The notes: generated from the sequence alone by a model not told the origin. DNA of 64,000 nt from Heloderma charlesbogerti (GCA_026122225.1 JANEZZ010002677.1:124001-188000); one strand, 5' to 3'; shown: positions 1 to 13,500, numbered from the stretch's first letter. Translations and numbers: made by a program.

Positions 1-1240
1 AACACAGTGAGGTAAGGCAGGATGGGGTGGGGGAAACATTCAGTTCCTCTTATTTGCATGCGCTTTTTATTGTAAACAATACTTTCTGCATGAATGGGGC
101 AGATACATGAACAAACAAATGTGGCTTCCTCACATCAGGGTTGGCCCTCAATAGCTGCAATTGTTGGTGTGCTCTGCATCTTGTGCAAGACTATATTCTG
201 AATCCTCTTTTACTATGATGGCTTTTCCCCATTTGTGTGTTTGTGTCTTTTACATCAGCCTAATTTTGCACATACGTGCTTATTCAGCAATCCAAAAGAG
301 ATGCCTTATGTCAAAGTAGGCAACCTGGTGCCTTCCAAATCCCTGACCATTGGCCATGCTAGATGGGCTTGTGGAAGTTGTAGTCCAAAACATCTGGAGA
401 GCACTGGGTTGCCTATCCCTACCTTATATCTTTCTTTTAGGGTTGGTGCAATGGATGCTGACCTTGCACAAACCTGGCTACATTGAAATCCCATGCTGAC
501 ATTCTGAAGTTTATTCCTTGTTTCTTTTCTATAGTCCAGCAAAATCAGTGGCATGTGTAGGGGTATAAAGTAATCTGTGCTCATAATCCAGTGTGATTTA
601 AAAGAAAAATAAATAACCTGAGCCATAGTACGGCCTGCAATCTTAAAGGAAAGAGCTGTAAATACACTGGTAATGCACAAACAGCAGCACATGGTCACTG
701 AAGGACAAACCAAGCCACAAAGAACTGAAACAGAGGGCATAGATGCATACAGAACCTATGTTTCCTTGTATTCTTTCTTCTATCACCCAAGAGCATGGGC
801 CATTTCATATGTTAACAGGGGTCCAACACAGAAGGCACTTTGATGCAGCAATTAGCATACAACTTACACGTGGCTTGTCATGTTTGATGATAGTATGAAT
901 GAGATTTTACGTGTGGTGCGAAACCACATTCGAAGTCACTAGTTGTCAGGGACTCTGGGGTTTGAACCAGGGCTCCCCTCAAGGCTGGTGTCAGCATGTG
1001 ACACCCTTGGGCAGGGCCCACTACCAATGCTTGCTCTGAGCCCCCCTTTAAAAAGTGGCTGGGTCTGGGAACTGCCATTTAAATTTCTCACAATGTCCCA
1101 GATCGACACCAGATTAGGGGCAGCATAGGAAATTAAAATGGCAGCTCCTGGTGCCAGAGCCAACCTCCTAGCACTGATCAGGTTATTGTTCCTGCCACCA
1201 CGTAAGTCCACCAACATAGAAGGACACATTGCCAAGGGGC
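1..1240. other. 3' flank, no recognised feature
   Basis: No exon, RNA gene or clear repeat family was identified. Open frames here are short and lack recognisable protein similarity. The stretch 930-1130 resembles degraded interspersed repeat sequence but I cannot assign it. Confidence 0.4.
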
Positions 1241-1299
1241 CCCACAAACATGGAACTGTCCCTGGCCCTCACCATCTAAGGCCAGGAGCTAGTCTAGTG

Positions 1300-1480
1300 A
1301 GCTACTCTGGACTGTATGTGTGCAAGCACAAAAGGTAACGACAGTGTCCAGCAATAGCCCCAGAGAGTGGCAGGTGGTATAAAGCCTCTAGATGAAGCCT
1401 GGCCTGGTATAAACGCCAGGAGCTGTGCCTTTTGCTCTTGCCTCATTAACAGCTGAGTACTTTCCGCTTGCTCTCCTCCA
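1300..1480 (+). repeat. Dispersed repeat with TATA-like box, copy 1
   Basis: This segment shares with 7150-7330 the order cacaaaaggtaac, tgtccaaca-like block, then ggcctggtataaa (1401-1413) and a gccagga block. The TATA-like box and cytosine-rich downstream part suggest an LTR promoter region, but no terminal repeats were found. Confidence 0.4.
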
Positions 1481-1639
1481 GCTGTCAGGTCTAGCTACTT
1501 ACCTGAAGGACCTTGGGCTGGGGAATGCACACTCTAGGTCTAGATTTGGGTATGGGTGTCCAAGGCCAGAGTATGGCTCTGAAATTACATAGCACAAGGC
1601 AAGCCATGATTTTTGACTCAGACTCAGCCCACATATCTA

Positions 1640-1765
1640 ATATGGGGATAATTATACTGGACTATGGTTAATAATAATTCTGTAATGATTACAGAGATAA
1701 TGTATGGGAAATGCTTTGAGAACTTAGGAAAAGAACAACATGCATGCTAAGTATTATTTATTGTT
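1640..1765 (+). repeat. Decayed L2/MIR-type 3' end
   Basis: atggggataattata, gagataatgtatgggaaa and tgctttgagaactt followed by a tatttatt tail match the usual 3' end of L2 and MIR elements in plus orientation. Strongly diverged. Confidence 0.4.
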
Positions 1766-1870
1766 AATCACCTCATGAAGGTAACTAGTGAGGCAGTCTC
1801 CATGTAGGTTTTAGGCTGATTCCTACACAAAATTCTGTATAGGAACTTTTACCATATGAAGCAGACCTAT

Positions 1871-1945
1871 GCTTATCAATCAGGTTCTGGGAGGTGCTGA
1901 AAAATGCATTAATAAAGAAAGACATCTTCCTGAATTTCATGACTT
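1871..1945 (+). repeat. 75-bp repeat with AATAAA, copy 1
   Basis: It is 73/75 identical by my alignment to 4709-4783. The unit contains cattaataaagaaaga, a polyadenylation-like signal. Probably the 3' part of an LTR; see the longer copy at 4270-4800. Confidence 0.6.
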
Positions 1946-2570
1946 GAACCTCAAAGCATCACTCACTGATACCTTTCTGATCCTGCGGCACATTAAATAT
2001 GCTTGGGCCACTGACTTACAAGTTGGTATCTAGCATATAAAGAACACATTCCGCTAAAAACAGCCTAATCCAGAACACATTCAGGATACAAAGGAGATAG
2101 GGGCAAAGGCATACTGAAGCTCCTGCCTCATGAGAAGAACATGGCAGCAGGTTTCCACATGTTTATGTATTACACAAATGCAAAGTATTCAAAGTATGTT
2201 GTCAACAAGAGGGAGGGCAAATATGGCCCCATCCACTTCAGGAGGGGTGCAGGAGCTTCCACTGGTTTTACTTCTAATCCCTAAAAAGTAGATTAATTTT
2301 TGAACAACTAGTGGACAGATTATGTACAATTACTCCATTTTCCCCAGGTAAAATTAAAGGATAAGCGTAGAACAGGGAAGAATCCACCCTGCCCTAATAA
2401 AAATAAACAAACATTTAATACATTTCCAATAATAAAAAAGACATGAAAACTTCCAGGCTATTATAAGTAAATGTTCCAGACAGCCTCTTTAATTTATACA
2501 GCTTGATATGCAAGAACTTTTCTTTTCTTTTTGCTACCCTTACCTTAATGTTTTGTTTTCTACCCTTACT

Positions 2571-2632
2571 TCTCTCTTAATGTGGCCATAGTTAATAGTT
2601 CATAATGTGAACTATAGCCACATTAAGAGAGA
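2571..2632. repeat. Inverted repeat (hairpin), about 23-bp arms
   Basis: tctctcttaatgtggc at 2571 is answered by gccacattaagagaga ending at 2632, with a 16-base loop; one mismatch over 23 bp. Possibly a remnant of a small inverted-repeat transposon. Confidence 0.7.
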
Positions 2633-3597
2633 GGGTTAAATGTTAAAAATAAAAATAAACAACATATTCTGTTAATTTGCACAATTTCAGTCCAGAATCT
2701 TGTGCAATGTGTTTCAGAACTTTAGGGCTTGGCCGTGACTTTGGAGGTTATGAGCAAATCCACACTGACCTTAATAGATTACACATTTCAGTGCCTGAAG
2801 TGGAAAATGCACATGGCTCCCCATTTCCATAATTTCACATTGGTTGCAATGGTCTTAGGGTCATATCTTTCTGCCCTTCACTCTGCCCCCCTTAATGGTG
2901 CCAAAATGCATTTCCCTGAGGAGCAATCTCTTCCTTGCTTTATAGCAGGGCTACTTCTGAGCACTGCAGATCTCTGTACACCCTGGCTGGAACTGCACAA
3001 GCAGCAGAATAAGCTGTTTGAGTTGTGGAAAGTGGATGTTCCGACTTCAGTGTAGTTTATATGGTGCTTTTCTATGGTGGACCCTGCCCAAAGCAGCTCA
3101 TAATAAATATGAAAACATAATTTGAAAGAGGAAAAAAATAAACTAACAATGAATTACAAGACAATTGCAAGACATTGGTGTCTGTGCCACCACTTACAAT
3201 TTGTGTCAGCAGAACGTTAGTGGCACAGGTAGTGAGCCACTGAAGTCTTACTGCTCAGCAGGGCTGGCCCAGGACATTTTTCTGCCTGAGATGAAGGACA
3301 GGATGGCAGCCTCCTTTCCCTCCAATTCAATGTACAGAAGCCAGCCAGACTGGCATTTGAATCGTAGTTCAGGACTGATTACAGTATTGTGTCCTCCACG
3401 GCAACTCAGGTAGCTGGCTAATTTAGGGGGCCCAGGACAGGCTATATGGCATATACACGACAGTCCTCTAACAGAGGAGAATGGTCAGAGGGCTCAGGAA
3501 GAACAGCCAGGGGGCTGCTGCTATCCCCCGGGGTCTGCCACCTGAGGCGATTGTCTCACTCTGCCTAAGGGTAGGGCCAGCTGTTGCATCTTATTAA

Positions 3598-3770
3598 AGG
3601 TGTCCCCAACCAGTCGTGTCCGACTCTAGGGTGCGGTGCTCATCCCCGTTTCTAAGCCGAAGAGCCAGCGCTGTCCGAAGACGCTTCCGTGGTCATGTGG
3701 CTGAACACCGAGGTGCACAGAATGCTGTTACCTTTCCCGCCAAGGCGGTACCTATTTATCTACTTGCAAT
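3598..3770 (-). mobile_element. Sauria SINE fragment (antisense)
   Basis: Read on the minus strand this carries the Sauria SINE blocks aaggcgggaaaggtaacag, catgaccacggaagcgtc, gacagcgctggctcttcgg and tagagtcggacacgac. This is the 3' part; the tRNA-related head is absent. Sauria SINEs are specific to squamates and borrow the Bov-B LINE machinery, so this fixes the host group. Confidence 0.85.
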
Positions 3771-4269
3771 ATTAACTACGAGTTAATAAGAAGTTTGTCC
3801 TGGGTGGGCCCCTGTTAGGAGAACAGGTAGGAAGCAGCAGGAAGAGGAAGTATGAAGACAGAAAAATGGCTGGGAATGTGGCAGGATACCATCCATAAAT
3901 ATTATTTCAGAAATACTGGAATTTCTTTCTTATTGAAGAAGAGACAGACACAAAACCAGCCCTGCTGCTCGGAGCCCTATTTTAAGACATATAGACCAGC
4001 ATATTAGAGAACTGTTCCACCTCAGATCCTCAGATGGAGGATACCATTTTTAATACTCCCACATGTAAAACAAATTTTAAAATCTGTACAAGTAGAAAAT
4101 TAGCACACCACAAAGGAAGCAAAATCAAACCCAACCCTTCCTATGCTAGTTTTCCACATGGAAGATAACCCCCCCACACACACACACATTAGGACACCAT
4201 TCAAAAATCTGACTCTCCCCACCTGCACTGAGGTGGTACAATCCTGTAAAATGCCAATTAATGTGTGTG

Positions 4270-4800
4270 TGTCTTAAGCCAGAGCTTCTAGAAGCAAGGC
4301 TTTGGTGCCGCCTTATAGCCTGTGCCGCCGCTAGTTCTCTGTTTTCACTACAAGGCTGCCAGATAGAGCTCTGTGCTTCAAGGCCGCCATCTAAGCTGCA
4401 ATATCAGCCTGCCAGAGCACTTTTAATCAGTTGACCCCAAAGGCAAACATCCTGTCCACTGTGCCCTATGAAGTCCGAACCCCAGAGCTTACTCATCAGC
4501 CTGAGCAACTTGCTTCTTGGGTGAAGACACATGAGGAGCCACAGGGTCATGCTGCACAGCCTGACCCCTGCCATGTGTGGTGGCCACCCCACCCCATTAG
4601 CTACACATTTGGCAGCCATACAAAGAGGCCCCATGTAGAGCTCTCCATACAAAGGGGTCTCCTGAGCCAATCAGGATCTAGACTGATACCCAGTTCCTCT
4701 GTCCCAGGGCTTATCAATCAGGTTCTAGGAGATGCTGAAAAATGCATTAATAAAGAAAGACATCTTCCTGAATTTCATGACTTTAACCATTTGTCAGCCT
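4270..4800 (+). mobile_element. Candidate solo LTR
   Basis: A roughly 0.5-kb block ending in the 75-bp AATAAA-containing unit shared with 1871-1945. It is repeat-like and GC-richer than its surroundings, with ccaatcagg about 60 bp before the shared unit. No primer-binding site, coding sequence or target duplication was identified, so the assignment is tentative. Confidence 0.35.
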
Positions 4801-5109
4801 GATTGGGGTAGAGGCCTGGCTATTCTTTTCTCCCTCCTTAGGATTCTCCTCATATCGAGATAAACTTTTGGCTTCTTAGGAACTAAAAATATTTTCTGTA
4901 TTATAGTCATTTGTCTATTAAAACAACTTAAAATAAAGATTATTCATTAGCACATATTTCTGTAACTGCAGATTCAAATGTTATGATTTTACTCCCAAAA
5001 GCTATTATTCTTTGTAGCTAAAACAATCAATGAGAATGTTCTGGAAAAGCATCTAACGATAATTAGTCTGACAAAATCTCCTCCTGAGTTTGGCAAGTTC
5101 TTAGGCTAA

Positions 5110-5199
5110 TGCAACATCCTACACATAGCTACATAGGACTAAGTTGCATTGAACTAAACGGTAATTACTTTCGAGTAGGCATGTACAAAATTAGGCTGC
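5110..5199 (+). repeat. Small inverted-repeat element of the gcaatccta family (degraded)
   Basis: gcaacatcctacacat, a ttgcattgaactaaacgg interior, ttactttcgagtaggcatg and a final aggctgc match the short element family seen better at 63699-63789 and 34835-34930. Confidence 0.5.
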
Positions 5200-7033
5200 T
5201 AGGTATTTAAAACAACTGTGTCAATATTCTCCACTCAGAATGGGGAGTAGCCCCATCTGTGGTACAAAGATCATGAAAGGATCTGAGGCCTCCGGGTCTT
5301 CATGCATTGGAACAGTTGGTGCCATTGCCTTGTGCCAGAGAAACGCCTTCTACGCGGTCCAGATTCTTATCAAGCATCCAGGGGATGCCCAGGAAACCAA
5401 TACATTAAACTCTGTATTATTTCTGGACTGGGATGTAGGTCTTTGTCAGCACCTCTCTGATTCTATGCCATATTGCATGTGGTAATAGTGGCTGTGGCTG
5501 GCAGAGTAGTTCCCGCCTGCATTGTTCCTCCAGTGCTTGGCCCAGCTCATGATGCCAGCCAGCATGGCATCGCAGCTTGTGAGACTGCACTGGTGCAGCT
5601 CCCTGAATGCCTACTTGCTAGCTCATACAATAGGGCCTGCAGATAATCTTTAGCAACATCTTTAATCTTTCTTAGGAGTTTGCATACTTAAAATTGGCAC
5701 AGGTTTCCTGTTTCGCCAGTCAAAGAAGCAATGCAAAGCATGTCAAGTTTACCCAACTACTATATATCGGGATACAAAGTCATAAGGAACATTTAAAAAA
5801 CAACACCAAACCAACAGCTGAACATTAGTGAATTTTCAGTTAGAAATGTCATGCTTGTTTACATCTGTTTTACATATCCCCTGCCTCCAACACTGCAAAG
5901 ACAGTATTCTCTTTGGCAGTAGCAAACTCTGACTTTTCAGCACTACTGGAGATCTTGTAAGTACAGTCAAGGGGAAGAGAGCTGACCATGTTGCTCAGCC
6001 TACGCACACACATGCACACACACACATACACAGATAGTTCAAAACTGGATTCTACCAAGAAATCTGTCACGGGGGAGATTTCAAAAGTACTTTAGTTCCC
6101 TAGCATTGTTTGATATAATAGCTAAGATGAAAACTAGGGGAAAAAAATTGTGTGCGGAGGGGTTATTGTTATGTCTCTGTTTCGGTATGTAGTGATTCCA
6201 TGGCTGTGGCTATTAGCAAGACCATTCAGTAGTACAAAGCTAGGTTAAGAACACTGTTCTTTGAACTAAAACTGTTCATAACTTCGTATGGAAGATTATT
6301 CCATTAATTTTAGCTCAGAAACAAAGAAGGAAACATCTGCAGTCGTAATCAAACCTGATATGTTATGCTGACTTTGGGGAAAATATATATAGCAAAAGTA
6401 TCAAGAAGCTATTGAAAAGACAACAAAAACAGAACAGTTATCCATAAATAATGAAAATGAAACTGCATAAACAGTTTTGGCTTAGCCAGAAAATGCCATT
6501 CCTTTTAATGGGACTTGTACATGAGTAACAGTTGTGGAATTGTACCCTAAATGGCGGATGATACAGACCACCATATACCAAGTGGTAACTCACTATAGTG
6601 TGCATGCAACCACTCAGTATGTTGGCCATTGGTATGGTCCTTCCAAGTAATGAAATGGGAAAGCAGAGGGAATGGTACAATTCTCTTCACCACCTGGCAG
6701 ACAATACACATGATCAGCTTACCAAGTAAACTACTACAGTAAGCGTGCACCACAACTGGCAGTTGGTTGCCTATATTCACCCAGAGATCTAAATATTATT
6801 AGACTGTAGCAGGGATTCAGGTCTTCCCAAAACCTGTCTGTACCAGCAGTAAGGGCCAATTAACCCAACCAAATTGGCATATTCAGAATGCGGGTTGAGT
6901 GGAACCCTGCAGAGCTGAACATGTGTTTGGTGAATACATCAATATGCATCCAGACTGCTGGCTTTCAAACCTATGACTTCACTTCCATAAAGTGAGCCAA
7001 ACAGACTGATACAGGGCGAAGCAATCCCACTCA

Positions 7034-7034
<1 letters not shown>

Positions 7035-7070
<36 letters not shown>
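7035..7070. repeat. (AC)18 microsatellite
   Basis: Uninterrupted CA/GT dinucleotide run of 36 bases. Confidence 0.97.
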
Positions 7071-7072
<2 letters not shown>

Positions 7073-7149
7073 CACCATTCACTGAACTTTGCCTGCATCC
7101 ACACTGGCAAGGATTCCACACTGACATGGGCTGAAGCTGGTTACCTGGC

Positions 7150-7330
7150 ACTGTGTGTGCTCAGCTCTAAGCCCTGCAGGCACAAAAGGGAACACTGTTG
7201 TCCAACATCAGATCCTGTAATTAGCTGACAGTATGAATCCTCTGGATTGGCCAGGCCTGGTATAAAATACCAGGATTCTGGCCTTCTGCACTGTTGCCTG
7301 GTCTAGACAGCAGAACCCTCTCCTTATTGC
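7150..7330 (+). repeat. Dispersed repeat with TATA-like box, copy 2
   Basis: Second copy of the 1300-1480 repeat: ggcacaaaagggaacact, gttgtccaacatcag, ggcctggtataaaa (from 7254) and accaggattctggcc in the same order. Confidence 0.4.
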
Positions 7331-7551
7331 ACTTTAGGCCCCAACTCCAGCTCCTGCAACAGATCTCAGAGAAGATCAGCTGAAGAACACACATTCCAGA
7401 TCTCAATTCAGGTATGGTCATCACTCACAGTGCTGACATGCAACCCACATTATCCCATCCCAGCTTGAACCTGATTTGTTCAGTATCATGATTTGCTTTC
7501 ATAATGCACGTCTGTCATACTGATAATTTAATGCTATGGAACTTATAATAT

Positions 7552-7758
7552 TTGATTCCCTCCAACATGAAAGGTCCTTTTGGAGCAGTTAATACAGTGT
7601 TGTACCATGGGGTAGATAAAGGCTATTTCATAGAAATAGATCCAACTGGCTCCATTGGAGCTACCCTACAAATACTTGAAAGAGATTCTGATTTAACAGA
7701 TCCTGATGTTAATTTGTTTTCCAAATATTATCTATTATGCAATCAAGAGAGGGAGTAA
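7552..7758 (+). other. Unassigned short open frame
   Basis: A 68-codon frame (MKGPFGAVNTVLYHGVDKG ... SKYYLLCNQERE) with amino-acid composition more protein-like than its neighbours. I do not recognise the family; it could be a decayed transposon ORF. No splice or promoter context supports expression. Confidence 0.15.
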
Positions 7759-8323
7759 TCAAGAAGCTTTTAAAAATGTAAATGTATTTTTGGGTCATAA
7801 AACTTGATTAAGGGAAGTGGGTTGAATGGATGCTATTATTGATCTAATTAAAAACACCTCTAAGAAAGTATGACGGAAGGATGCCAAAAACAGTGCTTTT
7901 CAAACAGCATTCTGGGAAATCCTGGGGTTCCGCAGCAGCATATCAGGAAGTCCTCAGTGAGAAGATCAATAATGGTGGACAAACGTCTCTGAATGACAAG
8001 TTCATCCCCTGCAACGTAAGGAAGCATTGGGTCTGTTCTAGGGTCCACTCTCACTTAAGCCCCCAAAAGCCTGGCTAGTTCCCCAAGTGAACCAAGTATG
8101 TGTCCTAGAAGATGCCCCAGAATCCTCTGCAACACACACAGGTTTATGACAGATGCTTGGGGGTTCATCAACAGACAAGCTGATGTGTAAAAATGTTCAC
8201 TGAAGGTGAAAACTGGGGTGGCAATGGGACTGTTTCATGATTAGAATGTTATCTAGCGTAATGGTGTAGGAGCTCAGACAGTGTTATTCCAATTGTCTGA
8301 CACAGAAATGCAAACTTTAAAAA

Positions 8324-8359
<36 letters not shown>
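8324..8359. repeat. Compound (GT)n(AG)n microsatellite
   Basis: About 8 GT units run straight into about 9 AG units. Confidence 0.95.
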
Positions 8360-9339
8360 AATGGAGGAGGAGGGAAGTGCAAATAAACTCATCCATTCTG
8401 TACTGAACTATATCCATGTGTTAATGCATTTACTCTATGAAGCTGCCCACAGACCAGCCATGTATGTGGCTGACCCAAGAAACAAGGAAAACTCCAGCAA
8501 CTACTAAGTGCTCACTTTGGACATCATAAGAGAAAGCAAGGTGCTGTGATGAAGGGAGATAGCAGATATGAAAAATGTATTTCACACTATTTATCCCAAG
8601 AAAATTCATTTCGAAATAATCAAGTGTAAAAGTGCAAACTGGTGGGTAGATAGGCTTTGACTTGAAACGTGTGTTTATGCTGCTTTTCTGTTAATAATTG
8701 CCTTTGTTGGTGACATAGACAAAATATACCTCAAACATTTGCCTAGCGGGAAATCCCTTATTATAAACAGAACGTTGATACCATGTAGAGCAGAAATGCG
8801 CTGTGTAACCATCAGGAACACATAGTTCTGAGAACTATGAAAGTGTGACAGCAATGGGTATCTCAGCTGGGGTGTTATGCATTTGCAATATGAACAGAGC
8901 AAACCACACCAAAGACAGCAGGGCTAATGGAACATGGAATGGCAGACATTTCACAATCATCCCAGCTACTCAAAACTCAAAGTGCTCCCCACTGCCTCAG
9001 CCTCCAAGAAAGGATAGGATAAATTCTGAGTAATTTTGTACCAGGTAGAAGACACAGTCCAAAGGGAAGGGCTCCTGAAATGGGGCTTGCATAGGAGAAC
9101 TTCCCAGTGGGTCATGCCGGACTCATCTGTAAGATGAAAAAGAAGTCTTATCCAGGTCCAGTGTATCCTTTGCAGAATGGCAAACAACATCAGCAATAGC
9201 ATCTGTGCAAAATATGCCTTTCAGAAACCAGTGTCTACAGCAACTTTTTTAAAAAAATGTGCGCCATGTGCTTATGTTTCCCACTCAATTAATGCACACC
9301 CTTTCCTCCCTTCCCATACTGAGAGCCAGTCTGATGATC

Positions 9340-9545
9340 CAGTAGACTGTGTTCTGACTTGGACCCAGACTACTTTGCTTCAGTCCTGGACTTACTCACT
9401 GGCCTTTGGCACATCATTCTCTCTTGGCCTCAGTTCCCCCATTTGAAATATATTGCCTATGGGAATATTAATGACTTACCTTGCAGGATTGTTGTCAGAG
9501 CAAAGAAGGTGAGGGTCACAAAGCACTTTTCAATCTAAAAGTGCT
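9340..9545 (+). mobile_element. MIR/CORE-type SINE, 3' portion
   Basis: ggcctcagttcccccattt, cttaccttgcaggattgttg and gggtcacaaagcactttt match MIR-type SINE sequence in plus orientation; the tRNA-like head is degraded. Confidence 0.65.
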
Positions 9546-9549
9546 ATGG

Positions 9550-10424
9550 AGACTAAAATTATTGAGAAACCACAAGAGGTCAGTCCAGGCTTTTTTTTGT
9601 GACTTTGCATTTCAAATTACTGACAGTTAAAAACCAGGACTCCACCTCATTAGCCAGCCAGGACTGGTAGGCCTAAAACTATTGCTTGGAAATACAACAA
9701 CTTTGCAATCAAATTCTGCTGTTAAGAAGAAAATGGCAGCAGTGTTCAACTCTATAGTCTGCATTCAGTTAGGGTTCCTCTCAAATCCCTTTGAGTGATA
9801 TATTACTTCCTGTAAGGAAGCCATTTTGTACTACCTCCATGTTTTCTTTTAAAAGGTACAAGGTCCATTCCTATTAACAAATACCTGGAACTCAGCTCCC
9901 ACAGCGCCATTTGTGACTTTAGGATCATTCAGTGAAATTGAGCACTCAGAAAGCTGCAAGACAGCTTGTCTGGGAAAAAGAATAAAACAGATTCCTTCTA
10001 TTTTCCTGAAAAAGCACCCAATACAATGTACCCTCTTCTTTGTATCCTAGCTATAATCTCAGTTCATAAATTAGATTAGTCTTCAATCAAATAAGTTAAA
10101 AAAAGAAGAAGAAACTGTAGCAGTTCAGTTTCTCTGGCTCAGTGCCAGGTAGAAGTTAGTTCACGTAGACTGCCAATCACTGTTCAGAGTATCCGAGTTT
10201 GTAAATCTTCACATCAATGCAGGAGGTTTCCAGGTGTGTGTCTATATGTGTGAAGGGGTGGCTTAGAAAGAGACCAAACCAAGACAGGAAGAGGACCCGA
10301 TGAACAGTGAAGAAGTGTACTTCACGGCCTTCATGGGGCACCACACACTGCTTGGAGATGCCAACCATGTTTCATATTGCACAGGTATAGAAGGAGGTTG
10401 CCTCTCAGCAGTCTGTCCACATGA
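9550..10424 (-). other. SLC24A3: Proximal 3' UTR of SLC24A3 (end not determined)
   Basis: Sequence directly after the stop codon must be 3' UTR for some distance. It is largely free of recognisable repeats down to about 9550, where a MIR-like SINE begins. No canonical minus-strand polyadenylation hexamer was found nearby; the first ATTAAA on this strand is at 7532-7527, which would imply a UTR of about 2.9 kb. The lower boundary given is arbitrary. Confidence 0.4.
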
Positions 10425-10574
10425 TCAGTGATCTCTGCACATAGGCAAATTCACAAAAGTGAAGACATTAAACTCTGTCATGATGGAGAAGCACAAGAAG
10501 ATGCCGTAGAGGGAAAGGCACACAAGCCCCAGCTTCTTATCCAGCTTCCACTTATTCAAGTGAACACCGAACAC
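10425..10574 (-). CDS. SLC24A3: SLC24A3 terminal coding exon (13 of 13) with stop codon
   Basis: 150 nt, 49 codons then TGA at 10427-10425: [49 protein letters not shown] (460-508). It holds the last transmembrane helix and a very short C-terminal tail, as usual for NCKX proteins. Acceptor gttcgtag. The 3' UTR follows toward lower coordinates; I saw no AATAAA on the minus strand between 7000 and 10424 by eye, so the transcript end is not fixed here. Confidence 0.96.
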   Translation of the reverse strand: MFGVHLNKWKLDKKLGLVCLSLYGIFLCFSIMTEFNVFTFVNLPMCRDH

Positions 10575-13500
10575 CTACGAACAGACAAGAAATTATTTCC
10601 TAGAGCACTTCCAAAGATTACACATGGACAGAACTACAGCTGACCTAAACCTACACAGGAGCCAACAGGAACCTTCTTCTCTCCACCAACCTCCTCCTAG
10701 AAATATCTGATCACTTCCTCTTTCAGTATCTTGTCACTTCCTCTGTCCTCTTCCACTATTTGGCCCAGACTCTCTGGTAATTGGAACAGTTCAACAGAGG
10801 CTTCCAATAAATCACCAAGTGCATTTATCATATTGCATGTTATGTTCCACAACTGCACCAACTTTAATAGATGCCAATGGGGACAATGTTGCTATCACCA
10901 ATTGACACTATCTTAAACATTAAGAACAAAAGGATAATATACTTACGGTGACAAAAACCGATGCCAGAAGCAAGCCCACAGAATAGATAAGTCCTCGGCT
11001 GTTCAATCGAATCTGAAAAGTTAATGCAGTTGGTTTAAGAATTCTGTCACTCATTTCGTTTCTAACAAACTCCAACACAATATAAAATTGTAATCATGAA
11101 GATATAAATGAGGTAAGACCATTATGTTGCATCCTTTTAGATCAAACAGAATACTGTATTCCGAGCATCGCTGGTGCCTTTTGATCCACAGCATCTTGCA
11201 GGAGGGTGTTTTTGGTCTGTAGATCTATTTGTTAATTTCTTGCATTTCTACCCCACTTTTCTATAAAAATAATGAAGCCATTTTACAATTATTAAAACAA
11301 CAAGATAATCTAAATGCAAATTGCAGTCGAGATTCTAAGAGCAGCAGTAGTAGTCAAAACCTTGTTAAAAGCAGTATCTGGCAAAAGCCCATTGGAATAA
11401 GTCTTTGCTGCTCATGAAAAAGTGAGCAGCAATGGGGCCAGTTCTGTCTCTCTTGGAAGGTTCCCAATTTGGGGTGCTACAACTGAGTTGTATATTTAGC
11501 AAGTCAATTTACATGAAACACAACTGTTTTTCTGAGACATTTTTATAAGGGACATCATCTAAGTATTGGTTGGCTTGCTTTTGTTTTGGTTAGAGAGCGA
11601 GAATATTTTAAATGGCAAACTGCCATTTGTTCTGAGGGCTCAGAGGAGAACTAGCAGAGCACTGTTCTTCTTCCAAAGGTGATGGGATGACTTCCAGATC
11701 TTGGTTGCTCAGCTGGGCTGACAGATGTACAGAAAGAGGAGAGAAAAAGCATTCATCTGTCGCCACAAAATAACTCTGAGGATAAAAGTTCATGCACCGT
11801 TAACAATGTGTCCCTTGTTTGTTCAACAGCTGGACTTTTTTCTTGCTTAGTAAAGTTCTCCTTAATCTAATGAGCAATTCAAATCAGAATTTTCAGCATC
11901 AAAGTAGTCTACTGTTGCCAGCTCAGTAAATGATACCACACATTACACATGTAGCATATCCTCACCCATTTCTGAGTTGGGCTGAGCTGGGTTTAAAAAA
12001 CAACAAAGTTATGGGAGAGTTAGAGCATGGGGATGCAAAACAAGTCATAATTTTTTTTCCAGCTATGCATATGAAGTTCATGGCATTATCCAGACAAAGG
12101 ACATGGCTTAAGATACTGATCTTCAACTAGTGGATTACATATCAGCACCACTATTTTTCCCCCTCAATTTTTTTTTAAATAAGAGGGTAAAAAGTTAAGA
12201 GGAGAAAGACACATATGGTAACAAATGAAGAGTGAGGTCCATGCTGGATTAAACATGGGTCCTACTTCTGAAAAGGTTAAAGACTACTGGCTCACTGACA
12301 GGTGCCCCCCTGCCTGACTGGCACATCTGGAGAAATTATGTATGTATGTAGGCATAAAATAAGGTAGTATCACAAAATTCAAATGCAGCACAAAATGAGA
12401 GTGGGTACAGGCAATGGTCTTCATGGAAAAATATCTGATAGGCCCTTGTGAAGGTTTGAGGCCTACAGAGCAAAGGAAAAAGGTCAGGCTTAGACAGGGA
12501 GTTTTTTGTTGGGAGGGGTATCCCTGAGAGGAGTAGTTTCACTGCCCCAGTTAGGTTTCATTTCTTCAGGTTTGAAATGAAGGTATAAAGAGAGATTGAG
12601 AGAGAGGGGGGGGGGCAGTATGAGCAGAGCCAGGAGACCAGAGCCTGAAGAGGGAGCAGGAAGAAGCAGCCTGGAGGAGGCCAAGTACAGCTAGGGTAAA
12701 GGAACTTGCATTTTACAACTTTGTTTTCTCTAGTGCCTTTTGTATCACTTAGCTCTAGTGTGTAAATACCTTTAGTTGTGATTTACTTGCTTTAATTTAC
12801 TAGTAAACTGTTGTGGTTAAACTCTGTGTCTAGAGTGTCAATCACCCCATGTCTACAGCCTAAACCCCATGTTACTGGGAAGGGGAAGTTTAAAAGAAGG
12901 TGGGACTCTTAAGGGGGCAAGAGATCCTTAAGGAGTTGCTCCAGGGGTCCAGGTCATAAGGGGAACCCTGACAGGCTCCATCTGCTCTTGGGGTCTATTC
13001 ACAGGAATGCTGCTGTCAGAACTGAGACCAGGGCCCCTGTGGTTTCTGATTATTCTGATTCAGAGCTGGAACTAGAGCAGTTAGACCAGAGAGTGGGGGA
13101 GAAAACTCCCCAAGAGTCTCTAGGAGTTGGGTAAGAATCTACCCAAGGCCATGACAACCAGGTGGCCCAGACTGAGATGCTGCCTCTCCCCCGCCCCCGT
13201 GGGAAACCTAGTCCCTTCCAAGGAGGAGGAGGAGGGGCATGACTTGGTTGATGCATGGGCACATCATCGGTCTAGGCGGGCAGACGTAGGGAGTGGCTTG
13301 AGACGGTCTGCCAGAATAGCCTCTCACCGGACCATACGCAAAAGAGAACCTCCCTAAGGGAGGGGTTTAAGACACCTTTTGGGTTTCACTGTAGCTGCCT
13401 ATCTTCAGTTGGGTGGCAACTTCTCTACCTTGCACAAGCCTTCTCTAATAGAGAGTCCAGGAGTAACTATTTAGGCCCGGGGGCAGAGTTTCGCTGAAGC

